Shown here: one piece after another, positions 1 to 10,960 of the stretch
Numbering within the stretch: position 1 is the stretch's first letter
How the letters are laid out: each line of letters starts with the position of its first letter
Source: Isoetes taiwanensis
Taxonomy: Eukaryota > Streptophyta > Lycopodiopsida > Isoetales > Isoetaceae
Direction: 5' to 3'
Assembly: GCA_021234155.1 (NCBI GenBank)
Contig: JAJEKV010000104.1
Location: 188,001 to 252,000 of the forward strand
DNA length: 64,000 bases
Translations under genes and position numbers: made by a program
Notes under the pieces: model-generated
Database searches by the model: none
What the model was told of the DNA's origin: nothing
What the model saw: only the letters and a program-made list of their open reading frames with translations

Positions 1-730
1 ATAACAGATCAAAAAGTAGCAGGACCCAGGCATGGCAAAGCAATTGCTCAATTAGCTGACCGCTGCTACAGCTAGTTCTTTGTTAAATTTTTTCAATCCT
101 GATCATGTTTTTCATTCCCTTCATAATCTTACAGACCAAATTTAGCATTTCTTGCATGTGAATGGATATAGAAGAAGAAAAGTTTGAATGCTGGGAATTA
201 CACGTTTTCTTGTAACAGGGGATTTACAAGACACGTAATCTTGCAAGATTATCTTGCAATATGCTAATCCTGCTGGACTCAAACATAATGTAAAGGCTCT
301 TCCGGAACTATGCAAATCGCTCTAATTTCTTGATTTGAATCTACGAATCTAGAGGATATCCAGATGACCTGTTCAATGCGAGCGCCGGTCGCCAATCCGT
401 CGGGCATAGCATCGCCAATCCGCCGCAGCGTCTGCGCCAATCTGTCGTCCGTCGTCAATGTTAAACCCTAAAATATTACTAAATCCGATGCCGTACATTA
501 ATTTAATTAACCTGAAACATTGTCCACAATGATAGGTCCCCGTACATATAACGTTCCCCCTATTCTCCACCCTTTACTCTATATTCTCCACGTGGAGAAT
601 GCGTGGAGATAGGGAGGGAGGATGCTATTTTTTTTCTAATGGCCTGCGGCTAGGCATCTCGTGGAAAAAGGGATGGGAAAAAAGGATGTCTAGGGATAGG
701 AATCCTACAAACTGTCTGATCTAAGCCTGA
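1..730. other. No gene recognised
   Basis: AT-rich sequence with only short ORFs that show no motif I recognise. Nothing in it is supported as a gene or a transposon. Confidence 0.4.
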
Positions 731-739
731 GATCTAAAC

Positions 740-1130
740 CTGAATGATTTTAACCGTCAGATTTTGGGCTCCATGGAAGACACACCGTAAAACTTTATAA
801 TGCCTCGGCCATACACCATGTTTCACGTATGCTACAATTAGGGTAGTCCATGGTAACGTCTCTTTCGTCCATGCTATCAAATAAATTAACAACTTCAAGC
901 AAGCTCCACCACATGCTATACATGTTAAGATAAATGCTTTTAATAACAATATCAAATTCATGGTTGGAGTCAATAAGCAATGCATGGCTTAGTTTTCCTT
1001 TCGATAAACTTTCTAGGCATGATTTAAGAATGAGAGCAAAAGTGGACCTTCGAATCTCTACCCCTCCTAGAGACATCTGTATAATTTGGTTCCCCAGATT
1101 GCTTGTGGTTTCTGTCCTTCGAGGTAGTTT
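740..1130 (-). pseudogene. PPR protein fragment, frameshifted
   Basis: Read on the minus strand, this piece shows the layout of a plant PLS-type pentatricopeptide repeat protein. A segment 'TFALILKSCLESLSKGK' is followed by 'LFDSMDERDV', and then, one frame over, by 'WTTLIVAYVKHG'. The frame change comes directly after the DERDV motif, so the reading frame is broken. PPR proteins bind organellar RNA and aid editing or processing. Only about two repeats are left, with no start codon context, transit peptide or DYW domain. It is most likely a decayed or transposon-carried gene piece; PPR fragments also occur in the Helitron near 55 kb. The family call is fairly firm and the exact ends are not. 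Confidence 0.6.
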
Positions 1131-1984
1131 CATCGCATCTTAAAGGATTTCTTCTTAAGATTAAATCTCCAGAACTGCTTACAGGGGGGCATTACAGCTA
1201 CAATTTGACACCCATTGCAGCTAAATTTGAGACTTGAGATCCAGTGCAGGATTGCAGCAATTAGCAAATCTAATGCTGAGAGTGGAGGAACTGAGCTGGC
1301 CCGGTGGAACAACTCCGCCATAGTCGATGTTTCCATTTTCACCTGCAATGCGGCCATGAATCAAAGCCCGTGGCTTATGCTTGGCACTGCCGTAGACATC
1401 GCCCTCTCTAACACTAGAGTTCTCTCGATGAACCCAAATGGGTTCATTCGTACACTTTTTTTGAAATTCTATTATAGCTCTAAGATAAAGAATTTGTCTA
1501 CATACTCACAATATGTTGTTCTTCATGGGTGTACATATAAGGAAAAATTTATGAAAAATATAGAAAGCTTCTATTATCACGCATAATGTGGAGCAAAATG
1601 CAAAGGGGTCAAGTTTATTCTCAAAGTCTTTAACACTTCTCTTCATTGCTCTAGGTATGGGTTATAACCTTCACATGCACATGTTTCTTTAGTACAGTCA
1701 TGCCATCTCCTCATTTTTTGCTTGATAGTGCAATTGTCTCCATGGTTTTTATTGTGTATATTGACAAAACGTTATTGTATGGAGGGTAAAATTTTCTTTT
1801 TCAGTTGGGACGTATATTTTTGGTAGCAGACATTTGAACCTTTGGTCGAAAGCAGGTTTATATGGGTTTGGTCGGAGTGCTTATTCCTAGACATGTAGGT
1901 TTATGCTGTGTCGTTGCTATGCACGTTTTTTCTTATTGCTACGACCTACATATAATTTCTTAGTCCCTATGTTTTACTAATATT
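1131..1984. other. No gene recognised
   Basis: ORFs on both strands are short and show no family motif. The stretch becomes T-rich towards its right end, leading into the pyrimidine-rich repeat region. Confidence 0.35.
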
Positions 1985-2176
1985 TCTATTTATATGGTTT
2001 ACACATTTTTTCCTAGCCACTCATTTGGTCATCTTACTCCTTTAACCCTGTTTGCTCTTGTGATTGGGTTTCTTTCTCGCTGTACCTTTTGTCCCATGTT
2101 TCTATTTGGATGTTTTGCATTTTTTATGCTTTCTTCCTCTTTTTGTGATCCCAAAATTATGTCGTCCAAAGCATTA

Positions 2177-2244
<68 letters not shown>

Positions 2245-5150
2245 CCTTACCTTCTTTTGTCTCATTCGTCTTAGCTTTTTCTGATTGTTCGGTCTCCTTC
2301 ATTTGTTCATCTCATCTTTTGCCTCGTCGTTGTTCTTTCTGCCTTGTTAGGGTCCAGTTGCTTGGCCTTCTTATTTTTGTTTGTCCTAGTTGCAGGGTTC
2401 CTCGCAGATTTTCTTATTTTTTACGTATATTTTCCTAGCCCCTATGGTTGTCTCATATTCCTATTTATCTGGGTCACATAGATTTTTCCTAGCCACTCCT
2501 ATAGTCATCTTGCTCTCTTAACCCCGTTTGCTCCTGTGATCGGGTTCCTTTCTTGCTTTACATTTCCTTCCATGTATCTCAGTATATCCCCTTCGCTTGT
2601 TTTCATTTGGATGTCTTCCATTTTTTATGCTTTCAGGTTTATCTTCCACATTTTTTTCTAGGCATCACGTGCTCCTTTCGTTCGAGTCGTCTTCTACATC
2701 TTGTTTACCTCATGAATATGCTATCTTGGTGCTCTTGCTTTAGGGTTTTTTCTTGTCCCTTGTGAATGCTTTATCTAGTTTACGACTGTTCTAGTTTACG
2801 ACTGCGCAAATTGTTCTATTATTGTGTTGGTCGTGTGTATTCGCTAGATCAGTCCTTTCTATAACTTCTCGGTTCTTGCTCATGGAGGTCTTTGAGGGCC
2901 TGCTCTTGCTCTTTCCTCAGGTTTTTCTCATAGTTACCTGTGTGGGCTTGTTTGACATTGCATTATTCGACCTTAACTATGTTGTCCCTATGTACTTTGT
3001 TCCTCTGTTCACAATCCCTTTATTTTTCCTGTTCTTTTCACCATTATATCTTGTTTGTCTCTTTGTCCTGCATGTTGATCCTTACCTCTTGAGCCACACT
3101 CCTTGTTCCTCCTCTATTTCTTTCACTTACCCTTTGAAGCATCCTTTCTTTGGTTTCTCATACTAACCATCTAGGAGCATTGTTGTGGGGCTTTATTTCT
3201 CAGGTTTTTGGCATCCTTAGTCAGGTTTGTTTGCAAGCATCCTTTCTCATATCCACATTTCACATGCAGGTTTACAACATGTTTTTAGATAATTTATTTC
3301 TTATTGTCTTTGCGAGCATATTCTCTTTGATTTCATAGTCGACTCTTGCAAGCATATTAGAATAACTTGTCGATTATACAGTTCCACATCTAGTTTACTT
3401 GTGTGTGTATTGGCACAATTGTCTTTCTTTAAGTATCTTATGTGTTTTGATTCATATTTTGATTTGTTTCTTGAGTTTCGCTCATTCCATTTTCCTCGTT
3501 ACATCATGATTTCACAATCATTGCTCGTTTGTTTCTGGCTTTTCATATTTACTCTTCTTACTCCTCCGACACACTTTTGTGCTTTTCAATCCTGTTAGTT
3601 TGTGCCCTATTGCCTCGCTTACCCTCCTTTTTGCCACTGTCGCAGTTCTCTTATTTCTCCTTTGGTCCTTTGGTTTTCGGGTTTATCTCATTCATGAATT
3701 GCCATTACAGGCTCCCACATTTGTCTCTAGGCGTCATGTGCTCCTTTTGTTCTAGTCGTCTTCTGCATCTTGTCTTTCTTATGAATATGGCCCTCTTGGT
3801 TTCTCACTCCTGTCTTGAATTATTATGCTCCTTTCGAGGGCTATTCTTGCTAGTTCCAAGAGTGGAAGTTAGTTAACAATTTTCTATGGTTTTACTGGTA
3901 TTTTCTTTTTTGATTTGCTGCAGTTTACAATTGTCACTATGGTTCTACTGGTGCATGTTGATCTTTTGTTATGATATGGAGGTTTGTCTCATGATATCTT
4001 TTCGTTATTCTAAGAGTCTCATCCTTCATTTTTTCCACCATAGGTTCGTCGGGCTCGTTTGTCTGTTTTTACGCAAATCATTTCTCCTATTGTTTTTGCA
4101 ATATTAGTATCTCTTTTTATAGAGGTCGGACATGGATGTTCTTTCTTGAGTTCTTATCATTTTGAGTTTTTTCCTTTTCTTTGGAAAGCGTTACCCTCTA
4201 GTATTCCGTGGTTGCATGTTCTAGTTCTGCTTTAGGTTTTTCTGGTGTTTCGAGATTACTTCACTGGTATTTCATATTCTAGGGCCCTTAATTCCAACAT
4301 TACGATCAGTAGGTTAGATGCTCTTTTTGTTCGTGTGTTCTAGTGTTATTATTGTGCGAATCATGTTTTTGGTTATGGTGTTATTATATGTGTTCGCTAG
4401 GTCCATGCATGCTTCTCTCTAGAATTTTTCAGTTCTTTCTCATGGAGGTTTTTGAGGGCCTATTCTCCCCTTTTTCCCAGTGTTTCTCATGGTTGCCCCT
4501 ATGGGCTTGTTAGACATTGGTATTATGCGGCCTTCATCATGCGACATTAAGTATGTTGTCCTTATGTACTCTATTCTTTTGTTCACGATCCCTTATCTTC
4601 CCATTTCTTCATCATTATGTTTAGTTCGTATCTTTGTCCTTTACTCGTAATTTCTCCTTATTTCTTTCACTTACCCTCTTGAAACGTCTTGGTCCTTCCT
4701 GAAACGTCTTGATGTCTGCCCTCCTTTGTTTGTTTGCCTCATCTCATGTCTCGCCATAGTTCTTTGCCTTCTTAATGCCACTTTTATCATGCTCTTTGTT
4801 CTGATTCGCTTTGCCTAGCCTTTTTTGTTTCTATTCCGGTCATCCTTCTTTGCATTTTCCTCACTTTGGTTGCTCTGCCCTTTCCCTAGTTATCTTCCTT
4901 TGTTCAGTCCTTTTGAGATAGATTCCTCTTCTATCGGCCAACTTGTTTGTCTCATAGGACCCATCCTAGGAATGCCACGGTTCTATTGCGACAGCAATAG
5001 AACCGACCTTCCTTGGATGGGGACGCCTTTCTTCCCATCTCCTATTTATTCGACCTCTTGTCTCATTTCCAATCATCGGCTCATTTCCAATCATCGGCGT
5101 TCTCTTGAGCTCCCCTTTTCTGTTTGTCTTCTTTAGCTCCTCAAGTTCCC
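1985..5150 (+). repeat. Pyrimidine-rich degenerate tandem-repeat region
   Basis: The plus strand is strongly rich in T and C over about 3.1 kb. Several passages recur in diverged form. The text at about 1985-2100 recurs at 2458-2560. The text at 2650-2720 ('GTGCTCCTTT', then 'CATGAATATG') recurs at 3720-3790. The text at 2879-3030 ('CTCATGGAGGT', 'TTTGAGGGCCT') recurs at 4440-4600. The spacings differ (about 0.47, 1.07 and 1.56 kb), so this is an old, rearranged array. Many ORFs run through it, but they are poor in charged residues and full of Phe, Leu, Ser and Cys, as expected from T/C-rich DNA, so I do not call them genes. Confidence 0.65.
2179..2244 (+). repeat. Uninterrupted poly(T) tract, 66 nt
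   Basis: Sixty-six consecutive T residues. It could be the poly(A) tail of a minus-strand retroposon, or slippage expansion in the T-rich array. No retroposon body is recognisable next to it. Length in such a tract is prone to sequencing error. Confidence 0.9.
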
Positions 5151-5816
5151 CCCCTGCGGTGTCTTTGATGTTGTGGCTCTATAGCCTTCAGTTTTTCTCC
5201 ATAGTTTTTCTTTTTCGGTGAGTGTGGTGTCGTGGCACGCGAATATTCATTTCTTCTCGGTAGCCTTTGTAGCCTCCGGCGGCAAAGACTAATCGAATGG
5301 TTTTTTTTCCCGCGATAATTTTTTTTCGTGGACGGTTCCCGATTGGTCGGCTGTTGTTTCCTCCTCGGCGTGGCCCTGGAGCCTCCGAGTGCTATTATAT
5401 TTGTGATATTTGTGCTTTGGTACGTGTCCAGGCTTGAAGCTACTAACTTTCTAACGGGTCATTCCCCTTTGCATTCTTTCCATTGCAGGTTCTTTTCTTG
5501 CAGCTTGCTCAGTTATCAGCGCCATCACGTTGTATTTCAACTCTTTTCTCGGCAGATGTATGCTAGTAGCAGTCTTCTAGAACATTGATGGTCGTTTGTC
5601 ATAAGGGCGGGGTTTTGTATCCCGATGAGAAGCGGTCGCGGGTTCTTACCTTTGCTTATACCAAGTAGCGAAAAATCACCCTCTATTCTGGCACTCTATA
5701 ATTCATCTTGCTCTCGATAATTGTCTATTTTCAGAGCATATAAAATTTTCAAGTTTCTCAAAATTTTACCCCCTAATAGGCCAACTTGTTTGTCTCATAG
5801 GACCCATCCTAGGAAT
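4936..5816 (+). repeat. 38-bp direct repeats around an 805-bp spacer; hairpin beside the left copy
   Basis: A 38-bp sequence beginning GGCCAACTTGTTTGTC and ending CATCCTAGGAAT occurs at 4936-4973 and again at 5779-5816. Immediately right of the first copy lies a perfect hairpin at 4979-5004, with 11-bp arms (GGTTCTATTGC) and a 4-nt loop. The spacer contains no recognised gene. The repeats are far longer than usual target-site duplications, so a local duplication or short terminal repeats of an unknown element are both possible. Confidence 0.6.
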
Positions 5817-5847
5817 ATAGGATGGTGATTAATGAAGTTGAGAAGGG

Positions 5848-6025
5848 GTAGATAACGCCCTGGCCCTCGGGCGTTAATGGGAATAAAATTCTCGAGCAAT
5901 ATGGCCATGGCCAAAATGGCTCGGGCATGCGGTCCTTAACACCTTGCTCCGAGGGTGTTATGAGCCTTCATGATAACGCCCTAGGGCGTTATGAGCCTTT
6001 GTGATAATGCCCTAGGGCATTATGA
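5848..6025 (+). repeat. Cluster of palindromes upstream of the OVATE gene
   Basis: Two perfect 20-bp palindromes, ATAACGCCCTAGGGCGTTAT (5973-5992) and ATAATGCCCTAGGGCATTAT (6004-6023), sit 31 bp apart. Further left are looser versions: AACGCC...GGGCGTT near 5852-5876 and AACACC...GGGTGTT near 5938-5960. The units share a TGAGCCTT-type linker. The two perfect palindromes differ at mirror positions, so symmetry is kept. The cluster ends about 160 bp before the OVATE start codon and could be a protein-binding array or a decayed tandem element. Confidence 0.7.
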
Positions 6026-6186
6026 CTGTTTTAGCCATAAAAGATTGATAACGGCCCCGAAATCAACCATAGGCTGCCGTTGTAACTAAATCGATGAACG
6101 GAATGGGTGGTATGGCGATCCAAGGACTTTGACCTAAAAAAGGGCCACCCAATTCAGAATTCCGGCACTAGATATGGCGGGATGAA

Positions 6187-8136
6187 ATGGGCAGCCGGAT
6201 TGAAGAGGCTATGTACACAGGATTTTCACTTTGGGATCCAAACATGCCTACCGGGGCTACTTTAAGCTGGAACAGAAAAATGAGGATGAAATTTCAGATG
6301 CCCAAATCGCTTCCTGCATCGCCCGCTTTGATGAAGGAGATGGAAAATAATCGATCCTTGTCGCCCTTCGTTGTTGCTTCGCATTTACAAAATGTAAGGG
6401 GAATGTGTCGCCGGATTCAATCCCAAAATAGTCTCACAGAACGCAGAAAAAATCCTTATGATGTGGGTATTTATCCTGCTTTTGTCAGACGAAGTGGCTT
6501 GATGGACAAAAAAAATGGTTTGATTCAGAAAAGAAGACCTCAAACAGCTCCTCCAGGTGCTCCATTTTCTTACACAACTCCTGAACCCAAGCTTTTGTAT
6601 GATATTTCTAACAATCCAATCTGTAGATTGAATAAAAGAGCTTCTTCTCGTGGATCATTAACAAGCAGATCCAGTAGATCTTCTTCTGCAAGATTATATG
6701 GCAAAATTATTGACAGACCTGTTTCTACTAGTGTTTTTGAAAGAGGGCAAAACAGATCATTGATGAGAATAAAAGGACCTTTATCATCAAGAGGATCTGC
6801 AGAAATTCCATCTCCGGTTTTGAATAGCGAAAGAGCTTTGGTTGAATATAAACCTGGATCAAGTAGTGACAGAAGTGGTAACTTCAAGCAAATGAAAGAA
6901 AATTTTGTAACAGATGAGAAAAAATTGCTACAAAGGCCTCCTTCTAGGTGTATGAATAGGCCTGCTTCAAATCAGCTACACATTGATGCATATAATAAAG
7001 ATTTTTGCTCTGATTCTGATTCTGCAGCTTTGTTAGACTCTCCAAGATCAGAAATTCTTGAAGTAAGGCATGTGCCCTTTACTACCATTTCTCCACTTAA
7101 GCTTGAAAATCTCCGGAATGATGAATCTGGTAGATCAGAAATTTCTTCTCCAATTCAATCTTCTAGATCTTCATCTCAGACCTCTGTTGGTGAAGCATAT
7201 TCTCATTATTTTAGAAGGCCGGAATCAAGATTTTCTAAAGAATATAGAGAATCTTTATCAGGTAGCGAATCAAGACTTGAATCCCCTGTTACGGAGGGGG
7301 ATGAATCAAGATTTTACAGAGCACCATTGTCAGGCAGAGATTCAGGATTTGAATCTCCTGTTTCAGGCAGAGAATCTACTGAGTCAAGGTTTTATAAAGA
7401 ATACAAAGAATGTTTATCAGCTCGGGAAACTCAGGCTATTGCAGAAAGTTATGAATCAAGAGCTTTGAAAGAATATAAGGGATTAATTCCAAGCAGAGAA
7501 TCAGAGCTTGAATCCCCAGTTCTTGAGAAGGGTCACAGTGCCAGAAGTGAAGAATCTTTAAGAAAAAGATCAGAACTGCAAAAAGGGGCAAAGAAGACCG
7601 TTCCTCAGAAACAAGAAATGCCCAAATCAGCAGACAAAAAAATTCAAGCAAATAATCGTGCAGCAACAGCTACAAGGCCTAAATCTGCAGCCGCTGTTAG
7701 ATTTTCTTCAAGTGTTGAATCTGCAAAAAGACCTAAATCTTCAGTTCTAAAAAATGGCAAGGTCACATTTGCCAGTCCTGTTGAAAACAGGCCTCAAACC
7801 CCCGATGCAAGAAGCAATAAAGAAAGAAAACTTATCAGAAGAGAAACTCACTCGATAGCCCGGCGGAAGCCACAGATCGAAGAACCCATTGCAGATCATA
7901 ACTCGGGCGACGTGATTCTGAAGCATTCGTCTGATCCATTCATAGATTTCAGAGATTCTATGCTTGAAATGATCGAGACAGAAGGGCTTTGCTCTGATGA
8001 CCCTGCTTTGGAAGATCTATTTCAGTATTATTTGGATTTGAACCCTGTTAGCCACCACAACATCATCAAGGATGTGATTTTGGAGGTAAAGAAAGAAATG
8101 CAAAGATCAGGCAGGAACCCTAAACACTCTGAATGA
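6187..8136 (+). CDS. OVATE-family protein with long repetitive N-terminal region
   Basis: This intronless 649-aa protein ends in a recognisable OVATE domain at about residues 581-634. It opens with 'SSDPFIDFRDSMLEMIE' and closes with 'LFQYYLDLNPVSHHNIIKDV', matching the DPxxDFRxSMxEMI and YLxLNxxxHHxxI pattern. OVATE proteins are plant regulators that repress transcription, bind TALE homeodomain factors and TRM proteins, and shape organs. The first 570 residues are basic, Ser/Arg-rich and probably disordered. They include imperfect repeats at about 345-460 built on 'ESRFYKEYKE', 'LSGRES' and 'LESPV'. Most OVATE proteins I know are 200-400 aa, so the extension is unusual. The first ATG of the frame is used, and no intron is needed. 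A palindrome cluster lies just upstream. The domain call is strong; the N-terminal function is unknown. Confidence 0.88.
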   Translation: MGSRIEEAMYTGFSLWDPNMPTGATLSWNRKMRMKFQMPKSLPASPALMKEMENNRSLSPFVVASHLQNVRGMCRRIQSQNSLTERRKNPYDVGIYPAFVRRSGLMDKKNGLIQKRRPQTAPPGAPFSYTTPEPKLLYDISNNPICRLNKRASSRGSLTSRSSRSSSARLYGKIIDRPVSTSVFERGQNRSLMRIKGPLSSRGSAEIPSPVLNSERALVEYKPGSSSDRSGNFKQMKENFVTDEKKLLQRPPSRCMNRPASNQLHIDAYNKDFCSDSDSAALLDSPRSEILEVRHVPFTTISPLKLENLRNDESGRSEISSPIQSSRSSSQTSVGEAYSHYFRRPESRFSKEYRESLSGSESRLESPVTEGDESRFYRAPLSGRDSGFESPVSGRESTESRFYKEYKECLSARETQAIAESYESRALKEYKGLIPSRESELESPVLEKGHSARSEESLRKRSELQKGAKKTVPQKQEMPKSADKKIQANNRAATATRPKSAAAVRFSSSVESAKRPKSSVLKNGKVTFASPVENRPQTPDARSNKERKLIRRETHSIARRKPQIEEPIADHNSGDVILKHSSDPFIDFRDSMLEMIETEGLCSDDPALEDLFQYYLDLNPVSHHNIIKDVILEVKKEMQRSGRNPKHSE

Positions 8137-8735
8137 GTTCTCTGTCTATATGTTCTTATGTATGTGTAAATATTTTCCTGCCCTATTTCACATATATAAA
8201 TGACAATGGAACTATCAATTCCTGATATATAAAAATAAATATTTCTCGTGGTTCTACACCTTTTCATTCTCTCTTGATTCAAAGCGAATATAAAAGCAAA
8301 CAATAATAGCAAGGGACTGAAATGCATAAATTTGAAGTAAAGGATAAAGAAAATGTGCAACCAAGATAGAAATATGGACAAAGATTTTTCCGAATCTTTC
8401 ACTCGAATTGCCTCCAATGCGAGATGTTTAGATTTGTGATAGATGAAGTTTCAATATTATAGGTTGAATTTTGTGCCCTAGAATCGTATACCAAGAGGGT
8501 TGCTTCAAAATAAATGGCTTTAAGTAATAGATAAGTAATAACCACTAGCCTGGGATTACTGTAATATTCTGTCTAAATTAAGACACGGAATTTCACGTCC
8601 ACCAGGAATGTTTTCCACCACTTTAAACAATTTTCTTGAGTGCAATTTAATTGGCCCTGACCCAGGAGATCAAGTCTATTCTCAAATAATGCAACACAGA
8701 TTTGGAAATTGGTATGATCTCATCATAATTCTTTA
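8137..8735. other. Downstream flank of the OVATE gene
   Basis: AT-rich sequence including the likely 3' untranslated region of the OVATE gene. AATAAA-like hexamers occur (for example near 8235), but I cannot fix the poly(A) site. No further gene is seen. Confidence 0.4.
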
Positions 8736-8739
8736 ATGG

Positions 8740-9100
8740 GCGATAAAAATGCGAGGTCCAGGTCCCAACAATTACATTCCATATATCAACATGGCAACTG
8801 GGGAGCTCATTCCGTCTCCGGAATGGAAAACGACGCTCCAATTCGGCTCAGCAGGTCATGAACAGGTAATCGGCCGCTAAATCTTTCTCCCCAGTTGCCA
8901 TGTTGTGGGGGGATGGAGTTGGGTCGCTGATTCCACGATCCGCTCTCGGCTCCCGCCGGTCGCAGGACCCCCTGGAATCAGCTTCCCAACTTCCATCCCC
9001 CCATACAACATGGAAATGGGGTCACAAATTCCGTGTGATCTTGAACCCTGTGCTGACACCTGTCACCTCCCTACAATCCGGAATGGAAAAAGGGAAGCAA
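8740..9100. repeat. Fold-back (inverted-repeat) element
   Basis: The segment from about 8893 (CCATGTTGTGGGGGGATGGA) reappears inverted near 8985-9016, with matching inner pieces GCTGATTCCA and TGGAATCAGC. The two arms are about 45 bp and can fold around a GC-rich loop. A further direct copy of one arm lies at 8750-8790 (ATCAACATGGCAACTGGGG). A related unit occurs at 10071-10150 and shares CCCGCTCTCGGCTCC. There is no coding capacity, so it looks like a MITE-like or fold-back repeat. Confidence 0.6.
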
Positions 9101-10790
9101 ATTCCGTGCATATGAAATTTGACAGGCTACTCCCGGTTGTCCAAACAGTAACAGAGCAACCAGAGCAAAAAGCTAAAATCCAACCAAGATTTTATGAAAA
9201 GCTTGCGGTCAATACCTCATTGCTTCAATATTGAAGCCTTCTCACTTTGAACTATAATTGGGTTGCGTGTGTTACATTTGTTCCACAATTCCGTCTGTTT
9301 CTTGAGGTCCTTTGGTTTGGAGGCATGGGATTTTTGAAAAGATAAGCACTGGACGAACTGGACATTAGAACTGGATGAACTAGGCTTTGCCTATATGGCA
9401 CAGCCAGACCCGAGAGTTTTCGTATGCTTCCCTTAACATCTGGTTGTGTCTAGCTTTCTCTACAATCCTTTCAGCTATGGGATTTAAACCCACAAATCCG
9501 AAAACTTTACAACAGGTACAGTGATGGCCCTCAAATGAGGCTTAAAACAGTATATAGCTGCCGGATTTGCTGCCAAGATCAGCCCAAAGAAGGCCAAGAT
9601 TTGCTGCCAAGATCAGCATATAACTGCCGGATTTGCTCTATAAAAGCATCATGGAACGAAAATATGGCACCGCTACCTACATGCAAGAAATATTAACAGA
9701 AGATGAGTCGTGGAAGCATATCCCAAACTTCTGAACACTACCCTGGAAGAAATCGGCCTCAAAGCATCCTTACCTTGGCAAAAACCGCTATTTGCCATGC
9801 AAACTCTGAATACCTGTAAGCAGAAACCAAAGAAAGATTGAAAAAGAAGGCCATCGCCATAGAAACAATAAAAACCTGAAGAATAGGGCGCATCTAAACT
9901 TGGAAATCTGAGGCAAATACCAAGTCTTTTGAGTGCCATAGCCACTAAGCTCCAAGGGCTACAAATCGCCATCAAGCACCACGGGCTGCATCAAGCGCCA
10001 TCAAGCCGGCCACCGCCATCGCCGAACCTCCGCTGGAAAAAATGGAGACGGGGAGGGGCAAATTTGCTCTCCATTTCTATGTTGTGGGGGCATGGCCATT
10101 GGTCCCCCATTCTGGTGTGGCCGGTGACCCGCTCTCGGCTCCGTCGGTGCTTGCGTGCTTTGGTGAATTGTGATTGTCAAGTGCTTTGTCTACTGAGGAA
10201 TGGCATCTTTACTACATTTCTTTGTCATCTCCTTTCATTCTATTCTATTCTGTTCTATTCTTTCAGTACACATTTGTAAATGTAGATCACAATCATTTTA
10301 GAACCTTCTAAAATCCTATAAATGCATTGTGCTATTCAAATTTCATCAGCGTACTAAGATGCTTTCATTGAAGCTCTAAGGGATGATAGCTTTGTGGGGT
10401 GAATAATGCTTCAATTGGTTATTGGCCCTATGAAACCCTCACCATGCTCGGTCTGCATCTATTACTTTTATATGGACCTTTGGTATTTGAAAAATCACTG
10501 GAACCATGAAAAAATATACTACAAATATTAGTATATAGTCACTTACAATATCATTGAGATATTTCTCAAAAAGTATACAAGATTAATGCAATAACTAATG
10601 TAGCTCGTACAGCACGGAGGTAAAACTTAGCGCTTTATTCTAGAATTGGATCAACCCTATGTAGCATACAATGATCAATCATGAAAGACGTGAACAAGCC
10701 AAACCATTCACTATAGATGTTTGTCCATTATTTATGGCTTCTTAAAATAGGTTTCTACACATCAACTATCATTGTGTCCACTAATAAAAA
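9101..10790. other. No gene; related repeat unit and short microsatellites
   Basis: No supported gene. A diverged copy of the 8.9-kb fold-back unit lies at about 10071-10150, and a short CTATT/TTCTA microsatellite at 10236-10262. AGATTTGCTGCCAAGATCAGC recurs near 9564-9620 in two diverged copies. Confidence 0.45.
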
Positions 10791-10794
10791 ACAA

Positions 10795-10960
10795 TGCCGA
10801 CTTTTACCACTTGGAATTGAATATTCAAAACTAGTAATTATGTTCATGGTTAAAGAACCTATTGCTGAAACCCACAGCCGACTTTTTACCACTTAGAATT
10901 GAATATTCAAAACTAGTAATTATGTTCGTGGTCAAAGAACCTATAGCTCAAACCCTAGGC
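10795..10960. repeat. Two-copy tandem duplication, ~83 bp
   Basis: A unit containing TTGAATATTCAAAACTAG and TAATTATGTTC occurs twice, starting near 10795 and 10878, with a few substitutions. It is non-coding. Confidence 0.75.

Noticed and set aside
1994-2438. Phe-rich ORFs over the poly(T) tract and the Lys-rich ORF opposite
   Set aside because: They are translations of a homopolymer and T/C-rich repeats, with no domain or start context.
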